Part shown: in pieces, positions 38,703-46,777 of the stretch | How the letters are laid out: every line of letters starts with the position of its first letter | Position numbering within the stretch: position 1 is the first letter of the stretch | Origin: DATBVX01 sp963724625 | GTDB lineage: Bacteria > Pseudomonadota > Gammaproteobacteria > Steroidobacterales > Steroidobacteraceae | NCBI GenBank assembly: GCA_963724625.1 | Contig: CAVRVO010000029.1 | Coordinates: forward strand, 186,001-250,000 | Direction: 5' to 3' | DNA length: 64,000 nt | Program-made: the position numbers and the translations under genes | The notes under the pieces: model-generated | Databases searched by the model: none | The model's input: the letters and a program-made list of their open reading frames with translations, nothing else | What the model was told of the DNA's origin: nothing

Positions 38703-39434
38703 ATGGCCTATCTCATCATCATGTTCGCGGTACAAGTGGCGCTGATCGTCCACGTGATTCGCACCGGTCGCAATTCACTGTGGATCTGGGCGATCGCACT
38801 CATTCCCGTCGCCGGATCGATTGCCTACATCATCGCGGAAGTGCTGCCGGGTCTGATCCGAAGTCGGGGCGCGCAGCGCGCTACCGCCGCCGTGCGCCGA
38901 ACGCTCGACCCACAGCGGGACTTGCGGCGCTATTCGAACGAGGTGAAGGTGTCGGGCAACATCGACAGCCGCCGGCGCTACGCCGACGAGCTGAGCGCTC
39001 ACGGTGAATTCGATGCCGCCATCGAGGCGTACCGCGATGCGCTGAACGGCCTTTATGAGCACGATCCGCAATTGCTCCTGGGTCTGGCGCGCGCCGAGTT
39101 CGGTAAGGCGGACTTCCGCGCCGCACGCGAAACACTCGATCGGCTGATCCAGCAAAATCCCGATTTCAAGTCCGCCGATGGACATCTGCTCTATGCTCGG
39201 GCTCTCGAAGGCGAAGGCAATCTGGACAAGTCACTCGAGGAATATCGCGTGCTCAGCGGCTACTACCCGGGTGCTGAGGCGCGCGCTCGCTACGGGCAGC
39301 TCCTGAAGCGCCGCGGTGATCTCGACGCTGCGCGCCGGGTGTTCCAGGAATTGCTGGAGAGCGCTCAACTCGCGCCGGCGCATTACCGCAGGATGCAGCG
39401 TGAGTGGCTCGAGCTCGCTCGACGCGAGTTTTAA
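38703..39434 (+). CDS. membrane-anchored TPR protein
   Basis: 243 residues. Two N-terminal helices (LIIMFAVQVALIVHVI and IWAIALIPVAGSIAYIIAEV) resemble the PLD-nuclease N-terminal module. A cytosolic TPR array follows (about 95-235), with DAAIEAYRDALNGLYEHDPQ, LARAEFGKADFRAARETLD and LDKSLEEYRVLSGYYPGAEA. Role unknown. It lies 63 bases after the dehydrogenase remnant. Confidence 0.75.
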   Translation: MAYLIIMFAVQVALIVHVIRTGRNSLWIWAIALIPVAGSIAYIIAEVLPGLIRSRGAQRATAAVRRTLDPQRDLRRYSNEVKVSGNIDSRRRYADELSAHGEFDAAIEAYRDALNGLYEHDPQLLLGLARAEFGKADFRAARETLDRLIQQNPDFKSADGHLLYARALEGEGNLDKSLEEYRVLSGYYPGAEARARYGQLLKRRGDLDAARRVFQELLESAQLAPAHYRRMQREWLELARREF

Positions 39435-39492
39435 GCCGTCCGACCAACCCGTGGTGGCGAGATTGTCACCCTGACCTCGAGCGCCAGTCCGG

Positions 39493-39510
39493 ATGTGACC
39501 CTTCTGTCAC
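39493..39510 (+). promoter_or_regulatory. candidate Pho-box-like repeat upstream of the porin
   Basis: ATGTGAC (39493) and CTGTCAC (39504) are spaced 11 bases, as in a PhoB half-site pair (consensus CTGTCAT repeated at 11). It is about 125 bases before the porin ATG. OprO/OprP-like porins are classical Pho-regulon members, but the first half-site is a poor match and chance is possible. Confidence 0.35.
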
Positions 39511-39635
39511 CAGGCCTCGACTGATTTTCCTACCGCTCGCCTCCTAGCATTGCACGCAGCATGAATTGGCCGGTGTTGACGCCGGCCTGCGACGCGCACG
39601 CAGCGTACTGCGCACAATCCCGGGGGAAGATTTCG

Positions 39636-41102
39636 ATGAAAAGACTTATCGGTTGGGCCAGTCTCACCGCGATCCTGCTTTGGACCGGAGTGGCCCTCGC
39701 GGATGAACAGACTGAGGCTGAACTGCTGAAGCGCCTGGAGCAGCAGGAGGAGCGCATCAAGATTCTTGAGCGCCGCCTCGAGGTCCAGGACGAGACCGCG
39801 ACGACTGCCGCCAGCTCAGCGCAGGACGAACGCATCAAGATTCTCGAGCGACGACTCGAGATCCAGGACGAGACCGCAAAGATCGCGGTCAGCTCCACAC
39901 CGATCGTGCAGGCCAGTACCAAGGGATTCTCGTTCCGCTCACCTGACGGCGCAAACCAGGTGCGATTGCGCGGGGTTCTGCAAGTGGATGGGCGCTTCAT
40001 GCAGGACGATGCCGATCTCGGCGCAGTCGATACCTGGCAGGTGACTCGCGCCCGTCCGATCATCGAAGGCACGCTGGCGAATTTCGTGGACTTTCGTTTC
40101 ACGCCCGACTTTGGACAGGGACGCACTGTGATCCAGGACGCGTTCATCACCGCCCGGCTCACGCCGGAATTTCGCATCACTGCCGGCAAGTTCAAGTCGC
40201 CGTTCGGCCTCGAGCGCCTGCAATCGGCGAGCGATATCCGCTTCGTCGCGCGCGCCTTCCCGACCAGCCTGGTTCCCAACCGCGACATCGGTTTGGCCTT
40301 CGAGGGTGACGTTTTCGGCGGGCGTTTCAGCTACGCGGCAGAGTACTCAAACGGCGTCATCGACGGCGGCAGCAGCGAGACGCTCACGGACGTGGACATT
40401 GATGACAACAAGGAGTTGATCGTGCGCCTGTTTACGCAGCCGTTCGCGAACTCGGACACATTCGCGTTGCGAGGCCTCGGATTTGGAATCGCAGCGGGCC
40501 GCTCCGATTCGACCGGCACGGCGGCGCAGCCGCTGCTACCGGCATTCCGCACCTCACCGCAACAGACCTTCTTTCGCTATCGTGCTGGCACTACACCCAC
40601 GATCGCCGATGGCGAACGGACTCGCTACTCGCCACAGTTCTACTATTACGTCGGCAGCTTTGGATTGCTGGGTGAATACGTCCAGGTCTCGCAGGAGGTC
40701 TCACGCACGACGCCGGCCGGGATCACTCGTGGCAGGATCAACAACAATGCCTGGCAGCTCGCTGCCTCGTGGTTCCTGACGGGCGAAGAGGAGACTTTCC
40801 GCGGCTATACGCCAAACTCGACCTTCAAGCTGGGCGAGTCATGGGGCGCATTCGAGCTGACTGCACGCTACCATGAGCTCGACATCGACGACGAGGCCTT
40901 CCTGGGCGGCGCCAATTCGTTTGCGGATCCCGCGGCATCAGCGAGCAAGGCGTCCGCCATCGAGATCGGCCTGAATTGGTACCTGACCCAGAACCTCAAG
41001 TGGGTGTTGAACTATGGCATCACGCGTTTTGAAGGCGGTACACCGACTGGCGATCGCGACGACGAGAGGTTCTTCCTGAGCCGATTTGCACTGGCATTCT
41101 GA
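39636..41102 (+). CDS. OprO/OprP-like anion-selective porin
   Basis: 488 residues from the ATG after GGGGGAAGA; signal peptide ends VALA. The mature N-terminus is a coiled coil (LLKRLEQQEERIKILERRLE) in which a segment beginning ERIKILERRLE is duplicated in tandem. The barrel then begins (GFSFRSPDGANQVRLRGVLQ, with FRFTPDFGQGRTVIQDAFI) and ends RFALAF. The GKFKSPFGLERLQSA motif is typical of the OprO/OprP family. These porins take up phosphate or other anions. It precedes a sulfate-binding protein gene by 29 bases, so it probably serves that ABC system. Confidence 0.88.
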   Translation: MKRLIGWASLTAILLWTGVALADEQTEAELLKRLEQQEERIKILERRLEVQDETATTAASSAQDERIKILERRLEIQDETAKIAVSSTPIVQASTKGFSFRSPDGANQVRLRGVLQVDGRFMQDDADLGAVDTWQVTRARPIIEGTLANFVDFRFTPDFGQGRTVIQDAFITARLTPEFRITAGKFKSPFGLERLQSASDIRFVARAFPTSLVPNRDIGLAFEGDVFGGRFSYAAEYSNGVIDGGSSETLTDVDIDDNKELIVRLFTQPFANSDTFALRGLGFGIAAGRSDSTGTAAQPLLPAFRTSPQQTFFRYRAGTTPTIADGERTRYSPQFYYYVGSFGLLGEYVQVSQEVSRTTPAGITRGRINNNAWQLAASWFLTGEEETFRGYTPNSTFKLGESWGAFELTARYHELDIDDEAFLGGANSFADPAASASKASAIEIGLNWYLTQNLKWVLNYGITRFEGGTPTGDRDDERFFLSRFALAF

Positions 41103-41131
41103 TTCGCAGCGCGCTGCACGGAGTTATCACC

Positions 41132-42142
41132 ATGGCCCAATTTCGCTTCGCACGACGTACGTTTCTGCTGGTGGGGCTGGCGCTCGCCGCGCTGCTGCCG
41201 GCGCACGCAGCGCCGGTCACGTTGCTCAACGTCTCCTACGACCCGACGCGCGAGTTCTACGTCGGCTACAACGCGGCGTTCGCGAAGTATTGGAAGGCCA
41301 AGTCCGGCCAGGACATCAAGTTCAATCAATCGCATGGTGGCTCCGGCAAGCAGGCGCGCACCGTGATCGATGGTCTCGCCGCTGATGTCGTCACGCTGGC
41401 GCTCGCCGCGGATATCGACGCAATCGCCACGCAAGGCAAGCTCCTGCCGCTGAACTGGCAGAGCCGGTTGCCGAACAACAGCTCACCATACACTTCGACC
41501 ATCGTGTTCCTGGTGAGGAAAGGCAATCCGAAAGGAGTTCGGGACTGGGGAGATCTGGTCAAGCCAGGCCTCTCGGTGATTACACCGAATCCCAAGACCT
41601 CAGGCGGCGCACGCTGGAACTACCTGGCAGCCTGGGCCTGGGCATTGAAGCAGCCGGGCGGCAACGACAAGACGGCGGAGCAGTTCGTCGGGCGCATCTA
41701 CAAGAATGTGCCGGTGCTCGACACGGGCGCACGGGGCTCGACGACCACCTTCGTGCAACGAGGCATCGGCGACGTGCTGCTGGCATGGGAGAACGAAGCG
41801 CTGCTCGCGATCCGCGAGCTCGGCCCCGACAAGGTGCAGATCGTCATACCGTCCTTGAGCATTCTGGCCGAACCACCGGTTGCCGTTGTGGACAAGGTCG
41901 TCCTGCGGCACGGCACACGCGATGTCGCACAGGCCTACCTCGAATACCTCTACAGCAAAGAGGGTCAGGAGATCGCGGCGCGCAACGGCTACCGGCCACG
42001 CGATGCCGAGATCGCCGCCAAGTACGCCCAGCAATTTCCCAAGCTCACGTTGGTGACCATCGCCGACTTCGGCGGCTGGGCCAAAGCTCAGAAAACACAT
42101 TTCGTGGATGGCGGCGTTTTCGATCGCATCTACGCGCCGTAA
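41132..42142 (+). CDS. sbp: sulfate/thiosulfate ABC transporter substrate-binding protein
   Basis: 336 residues with signal peptide ending PAHA. The Sbp/CysP family pattern is seen: LLNVSYDPTREFY, NQSHGGSGKQARTVIDGL, DVVTLALAADIDAIA and ITPNPKTSGGARWNYLAAWA. It delivers sulfate or thiosulfate to the CysTWA permease. The cognate permease and ATPase genes are on the opposite strand at 45.0-48.6 kb, beyond a two-component system. Binding residues (SHGGSG, PKTSGG, ARGSTTT) are conserved. Confidence 0.9.
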   Translation: MAQFRFARRTFLLVGLALAALLPAHAAPVTLLNVSYDPTREFYVGYNAAFAKYWKAKSGQDIKFNQSHGGSGKQARTVIDGLAADVVTLALAADIDAIATQGKLLPLNWQSRLPNNSSPYTSTIVFLVRKGNPKGVRDWGDLVKPGLSVITPNPKTSGGARWNYLAAWAWALKQPGGNDKTAEQFVGRIYKNVPVLDTGARGSTTTFVQRGIGDVLLAWENEALLAIRELGPDKVQIVIPSLSILAEPPVAVVDKVVLRHGTRDVAQAYLEYLYSKEGQEIAARNGYRPRDAEIAAKYAQQFPKLTLVTIADFGGWAKAQKTHFVDGGVFDRIYAP

Positions 42143-42188
42143 CTTGTTGCGCCGTTCGCCGGCGGCGTGCGTCGCGACAGGAGGTCCG

Positions 42189-42266
42189 CTAGTCGTGCAG
42201 CTCGCCACCCGCTTGAGCAGCCAGGTGGGCGGCGATTCGCTCGGCGTGTTCTGTCAAGAGCGGCAT
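42189..42266 (-). CDS. possible 25-residue peptide after the response regulator
   Basis: A short frame starting 12 bases after the regulator stop, with GGGAG immediately before the ATG. It encodes an amphipathic helix-like peptide (LLTEHAERIAAHLAAQAGG). The only support is the ribosome binding site and the lack of another explanation for the 135-base gap; it could be non-coding. Confidence 0.2.
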   Translation of the reverse strand: MPLLTEHAERIAAHLAAQAGGELHD

Positions 42267-42277
42267 CGCTCCCGCAA

Positions 42278-42952
42278 TCACTCCACGACGAGCCGATAAC
42301 CCGCGCCTGGCACGGTCTGCACCAGCTGCGGCACGCCGGGATCCGGCTCGAGCTTCTGACGCAAGCGATGCACGAGCTGCTTCAACAATTGGCGATCGCC
42401 CGCACCGGAATGTCCCCACACCTGCACCAGCAAGCGATCCGAGCTCACTGTGCGGCCGTGATTCGCGAGCAGAGTCTGCAGGAGTCTGAGCTCGAGTTTG
42501 GTCAGGCGCACCGGAGCTGCGGGCCCCACCTGAACCGTATGCTCGGCGACGTCGAGCTTCACGCGGCCTGCCGCAAGCTCTGCCGGAGGCGCGCTGCCCG
42601 CCCGGCGCAGCAGTGCTTTCACCCGCGCCAGCAGGGTTCGCGGGCTGAAGGGCTTGGTGAGGTAGTCATCGGCACCGAGCTCGAGCGCCTTCACCAGATC
42701 TTCCTCTTCACCGCGTACCGTGAGCATCATGATGGGGGTCGCCGAACGCGCGCGGATCGTCTGGCACACCTGGAAGCCGGTTGCGCCTGGCATGTTGATG
42801 TCGAGAATCACCAGATCGGGCACTTCCGCATCGAAAAGACGGATCGCGGCCGGTCCGTCGCTTGCCTTGACCACCATGTAGCTCGCCTGCGAGAGCGCAA
42901 ACCCGATCAGTGCCAACAGATCCCCGTCATCGTCGGCGACCAGGATCTTCAT
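42278..42952 (-). CDS. OmpR-family response regulator
   Basis: 224 residues. Receiver domain 1-115 with the acidic pair (ILVADDD) and phosphoacceptor Asp about 51 (LVILDINMPG), then Thr (MLTVRGE) and Lys (TKPFSPR). The C-terminal winged helix is RLTKLELRLLQTLLANHGRT and LVQVWGHSGAG through VPGAGYRLVVE. Its start overlaps the stop of the histidine kinase. It is the last gene of an operon encoding CysA-CysT-CysW and the kinase. It probably controls sulfate-uptake genes such as the convergent porin-sbp pair (inference). Confidence 0.9.
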   Translation of the reverse strand: MKILVADDDGDLLALIGFALSQASYMVVKASDGPAAIRLFDAEVPDLVILDINMPGATGFQVCQTIRARSATPIMMLTVRGEEEDLVKALELGADDYLTKPFSPRTLLARVKALLRRAGSAPPAELAAGRVKLDVAEHTVQVGPAAPVRLTKLELRLLQTLLANHGRTVSSDRLLVQVWGHSGAGDRQLLKQLVHRLRQKLEPDPGVPQLVQTVPGAGYRLVVE

Positions 42953-45055
42953 ATCGGGGGCTCGACCGGCAACGTGATGACGAAACGCGTGTGATTGTCC
43001 GCCGTGCGCGTCGCGTTGATCGTGCCACCGTGCCGATCGATGATCGACTTGACGATCCACAGGCCGAGTCCCAGCCCGCCTGGCGCCGGCTCCTCGTCCG
43101 CGCCGCGCTGGAAGCGATCGAAGATCGACGCCTCACCGCTCGCCGGCACGCCCGTGCCCGGATCGTCCACCCAGACTGCGATGTTCTGCCCACGCAGCTC
43201 GCCGCCGATCTGGATCCGGCTCGCCTCTGGAGCAAACTTGCTGGCGTTCGCAAGCAGGTTGACGAATACCTGCGTGAGTCGCGGCGCATCACCACTGATC
43301 GAAGGCAGGTTCTCGGGGAGCGTGATCGTCAAGGCTCTGACGGCGCTGCGCGAGCAGCGGATCCACGAGCGCCTGCGCGTCCGTGACCACGTCGCGCAGA
43401 TCGATGCTCTGACGGCGAATGCCAAGTTGTCCGGATTCGATGCGTACGCTCTCCAGCAGGTTGTCGATGAGACGCGTGAGCCGTAGTGTGCCGCGTTCGA
43501 GTGACAGCACCAGCTCGGCGCGCTGCTCCGCCGGCATCGTTTCCAGCCCGCCCCGCAGCAATTCGATGGAAGCGAGCTGTGCCGCGAGCGGCGTACGGAA
43601 CTCATGAGAGATATTCGCGAGCACCGAGTCGCGCGCGCGACGCACCGCCTCGAGCTCGGTTTCGTCACGGATCACCTGCACCTGCAGTCCCTCGACCATG
43701 GCAGCGCTGGTGATGACGGTCGTGCGCGGGTTGCCCTCGATGGGGACGAGATGCTCGACGGCCCGCGCACTGCCCTCGGCTTGCGCCTGCACGATGGGGC
43801 AACGGTTGCGGCACGGTCGCTCGCCGTCGATGAGTTGCGGTTTGAGCACATCACCGCAGAAGCGTCCGATGACGTCGGTCGCGCTCACGCCGAGCAGTTT
43901 TGCAGCTTGTGGGTTGAGGTAGCGGATCGCGCGGTTGCGGTCCACTGCGAACACTCCCTCGACGATGCCTGCCAGCACCGCCTGAGCCTCGGCTTCACGG
44001 CGCCGCAGCGTGCCGGTGAGATCCACGAGATTGCGGCGCATGTCCTCCATGGTGCGCGCGAGCACACCCATTTCAGCAACACCGCCGGCGGGAATCGAAA
44101 TCGAGAAATCCCCGTTGCCGAGCCGCGCAGCGGCCTGCGTCAGCGCTCGGCTCGGGCCCGCCACCTGTTGGCCGAGGTACATTCCGGCAAACATCGCGAG
44201 CACGCCGATGATGAAAGCCGTGATCAGCAGCCGTTTCACCAGGCGCGCGACTGCCGTATCAAGTTCCTTGGTCGGCAGGCGCGCTTCGATCAACGTCACC
44301 GCCTCACCGCTCGCCGCGAATACCGGGAAACTTGCGGCGTATAGATCCTGCGATTCGATGCGCGCGAGCGCGGAACGTCCGTCGGCGAGACCGGCCGTGT
44401 GCAACGCCGTGAAGTCGTCGACCGGAGCGGCCGCGAACGTTCGATAGTCGATGAGCTTCACCGGGAGCCCCGCATGCTCGCTCAGCTGTCGCGCCACGCG
44501 GTCATCGAGCACTCGGGCCACCAGCACTTTGACGCCGTTGAGAGTCGGGAAAGCGGCCGATGCGCCAAGCACCGCGCTCTGCAGCGTTTCTGGCGCTGCG
44601 AGAAAGCGCTCCCCCTGTTCGACCTCACTGATCAGCAACTCATCCCAGGGGAGTGGGACGCCGACCTGCGCGACGATCAGTTGCCCGTCGACGACCGCGC
44701 AGGCGCTGACCGCTGGACCCAGGCAAAAGCGTCTTAAGACTGGCGCAGCGGCGTCCACGCGACCTTCAGCCAGCAGCCGTGTCAGTGTCGGGTGGGCGGC
44801 AACCGAACGCGCCGCGCCGAGCGCATCCTCTCCTGCGCGACGGATGTCCTCGCGCGCCATTGCCCCGGCGAGTTGCACGCGTGCCTGCCCTTGGGCGTCC
44901 GCCTGATCGCGCAGGAGGCCGATCGCGAAGGTCGAGATTCCTCCGACCACGACGACCACGATGATCAGGTTGGTCATCGCCAGCCACCAACCCAGGCTCA
45001 CTTTGCTGGGGTCGAGACTCACTCGCTCCCAGGCGTTGCGCAGAAATTTCAGCAT
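42949..45055 (-). pseudogene. HAMP-PAS histidine kinase gene with a +1 frameshift
   Basis: The first frame starts at 45055: TM1 (about 25-48), a periplasmic region of about 220 residues, TM2 (about 273-292), HAMP, a PAS domain (about 350-450) and HisKA with SHEFRTPLAA. The frame then ends at 43289. The second frame supplies the ATPase domain to 42949 (LTQVFVNLLANASKFAPEAS, WVDDPGTGVPASG, GLGLGLWIVKSIIDRHGG). One base near 43331-43332 is extra; removing it gives SLTITLPENLPSISGD. PAS carries C-x14-C-x3-C. Downstream of cysW by 10 bases; paired with the regulator at 42278-42952. Confidence 0.88.
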
Positions 45056-45065
45056 CGGGCTGCCG

Positions 45066-45938
45066 TCACCGCCGCCTGTAGCCGGTTCGCCATTCGATGA
45101 ACGTCTTCACGATCAGCGTCATCACCGCCAGCAAGGTAAGGAGCGAAGCCACCGCAAAGGCCCCGACGAAGTTGTACTCGTTGTACAGGATCTCGACATG
45201 AAGAGGCATCGTATTGGTCAGGCCGCGGATGTGGCCCGACACCACCGACACGGCCCCGAATTCGCCCATGGCGCGGGCGTTGCACAGGATCACGCCATAC
45301 ACGAGCCCCCAGCGGATCTTGGGCAGCGTCACGCGGAAGAAGGTCATCCAGCCGCCGGCACCAAGGGTCATGGCGGCCTCTTCCTCATCGTTACCGAGTT
45401 GCTGCATCAGGGGAATCAACTCGCGCGCCACGTACGGAAAGGTCACGAACATGGTGGCGAGCACGATGCCAGGTAGCGCAAAGATGAGGCTGATGTCGCG
45501 GTCCTGCAGCCAGTGGCCGAACCAGCCCTGCAGACCGAAGAGCAGCACGAACACCAGTCCTGAAACCACCGGCGACACCGCGATCGGCAGATCGATGAGC
45601 GTGATGATGAAGCTCTTGCCCTGAAACTCGAATTTGGCGAGCGCCCAGGCTGCCGCGATACCGAACAGAGTATTGAGCGGCACTACGACAGCCGCCACGG
45701 TGAGCGTGAGACGGATCGCGGACGCCGCATCAGGATCGACAAAGCTCTTGAAATACGCCGCCACACCGCGCTCCAGCGCCATTGCGAAGACCGCCGCAAG
45801 CGGCGCGAACAGCAAAGCTGCGAGGAACGAGAGCGACAAGCCGATAAAGAGCCAGCGCGTCAGCAATGAGATGAGCGTATCGCGCCCCGGCCGCGTGGCC
45901 CGGTCTTCGAGTTGCGGGACATATCCGCCGCCGGCCAT
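45066..45938 (-). CDS. cysW: sulfate/thiosulfate ABC transporter permease CysW
   Basis: 290 residues. Six transmembrane helices; the start (MAGGGYVPQ) overlaps the CysT stop at TGATG. The EAA loop lies at NDEEEAAMTLGAGGWMTFFR, followed by VTLPKIRWGLVYGVI. CysW forms the heterodimeric channel with CysT and is driven by CysA. The C-terminal residues (TFIEWRTGYRRR) are basic. Confidence 0.9.
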   Translation of the reverse strand: MAGGGYVPQLEDRATRPGRDTLISLLTRWLFIGLSLSFLAALLFAPLAAVFAMALERGVAAYFKSFVDPDAASAIRLTLTVAAVVVPLNTLFGIAAAWALAKFEFQGKSFIITLIDLPIAVSPVVSGLVFVLLFGLQGWFGHWLQDRDISLIFALPGIVLATMFVTFPYVARELIPLMQQLGNDEEEAAMTLGAGGWMTFFRVTLPKIRWGLVYGVILCNARAMGEFGAVSVVSGHIRGLTNTMPLHVEILYNEYNFVGAFAVASLLTLLAVMTLIVKTFIEWRTGYRRR

Positions 45939-46777
45939 CAGCGTCCCGCCGCAACCATCCGGCGTCTGCCCCAGGCCTGGAGCAGATTGATGCTGAGTAG
46001 CATCAGAAACGAGATGACCAGGGTGACGAAGCCGAGTGCGGCTGCCGCCTGGTAGTTGAACTCTTCCAGCCGGATCACGATGAGGAGCGGCGTGATCTCC
46101 GTCTTCATCGGGAGATTGCCGGCAATGAAGATCACCGAGCCGTATTCGCCCACGGCGCGAGCAAAGGCGAGCGCGAAGCCGGTCAGCAACGCTGGTGTCA
46201 CGGTGGGCAGAATGATGCGCCGGAAGATATAGAGGCGCCCCGCTCCCAGCGTCTCGGCGGCGTCCTCGAGCTCGCTCTGCACTTCCTGCAGGGCCGGTTG
46301 CAGCGACCGGACCACGAACGGCAACCCGATCAGCGTCAGGGCCACTGTCACGCCGATCCACGTATAGGCCACCTTGATCCCGAATGCATCGAGATAGCGG
46401 CCGATCCAGCCGTTCTGCGCGAACACCGCCGTGAGCGCAATGCCCGAAACCGCGGTGGGAAGCGCGAATGGCATGTCGATGAGTGCGTCGATGATCTTGC
46501 GGCCGGGAAATTCGTAACGCACCAGCGTCCAGGCAATGACGAAGCCGAACACCGCATTGACGCTTGCGGCGAGCAGCGATGCGCCGAAGCTCAAGCGGTA
46601 CGAAGCGACCGAGCGCGGATCGAGGATCACGTGGAAGAACTCGCTCCACGGCATGGTGCCTGCCTTGAGCACCAGCGCGGCGAGAGGAATGAGCACGATC
46701 GCACTCAGATAGACCATGGAGAAGCCGAACGTCAGGCCGAAACCGGGCAGCACACTGGGTTGCCGGAAGTTGCTCAT
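45938..46777 (-). CDS. cysT: sulfate/thiosulfate ABC transporter permease CysT (CysU)
   Basis: 279 residues with six helices. The start is a 4-base overlap (ATGA) with cysA, and the stop overlaps cysW. The EAA loop is SELEDAAETLGAGRLYIFRR, followed by IILPTVTPALLTGFALAFAR. It is the partner permease to CysW in the import of sulfate or thiosulfate through the inner membrane. Confidence 0.92.
   Translation of the reverse strand: MSNFRQPSVLPGFGLTFGFSMVYLSAIVLIPLAALVLKAGTMPWSEFFHVILDPRSVASYRLSFGASLLAASVNAVFGFVIAWTLVRYEFPGRKIIDALIDMPFALPTAVSGIALTAVFAQNGWIGRYLDAFGIKVAYTWIGVTVALTLIGLPFVVRSLQPALQEVQSELEDAAETLGAGRLYIFRRIILPTVTPALLTGFALAFARAVGEYGSVIFIAGNLPMKTEITPLLIVIRLEEFNYQAAAALGFVTLVISFLMLLSINLLQAWGRRRMVAAGR

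Noticed and set aside
39493..39510. Treating the TGTGAC/CTGTCAC pair as a confirmed Pho box
   Set aside because: Only one half-site matches well. Kept as a low-confidence candidate, without claiming PhoB control.
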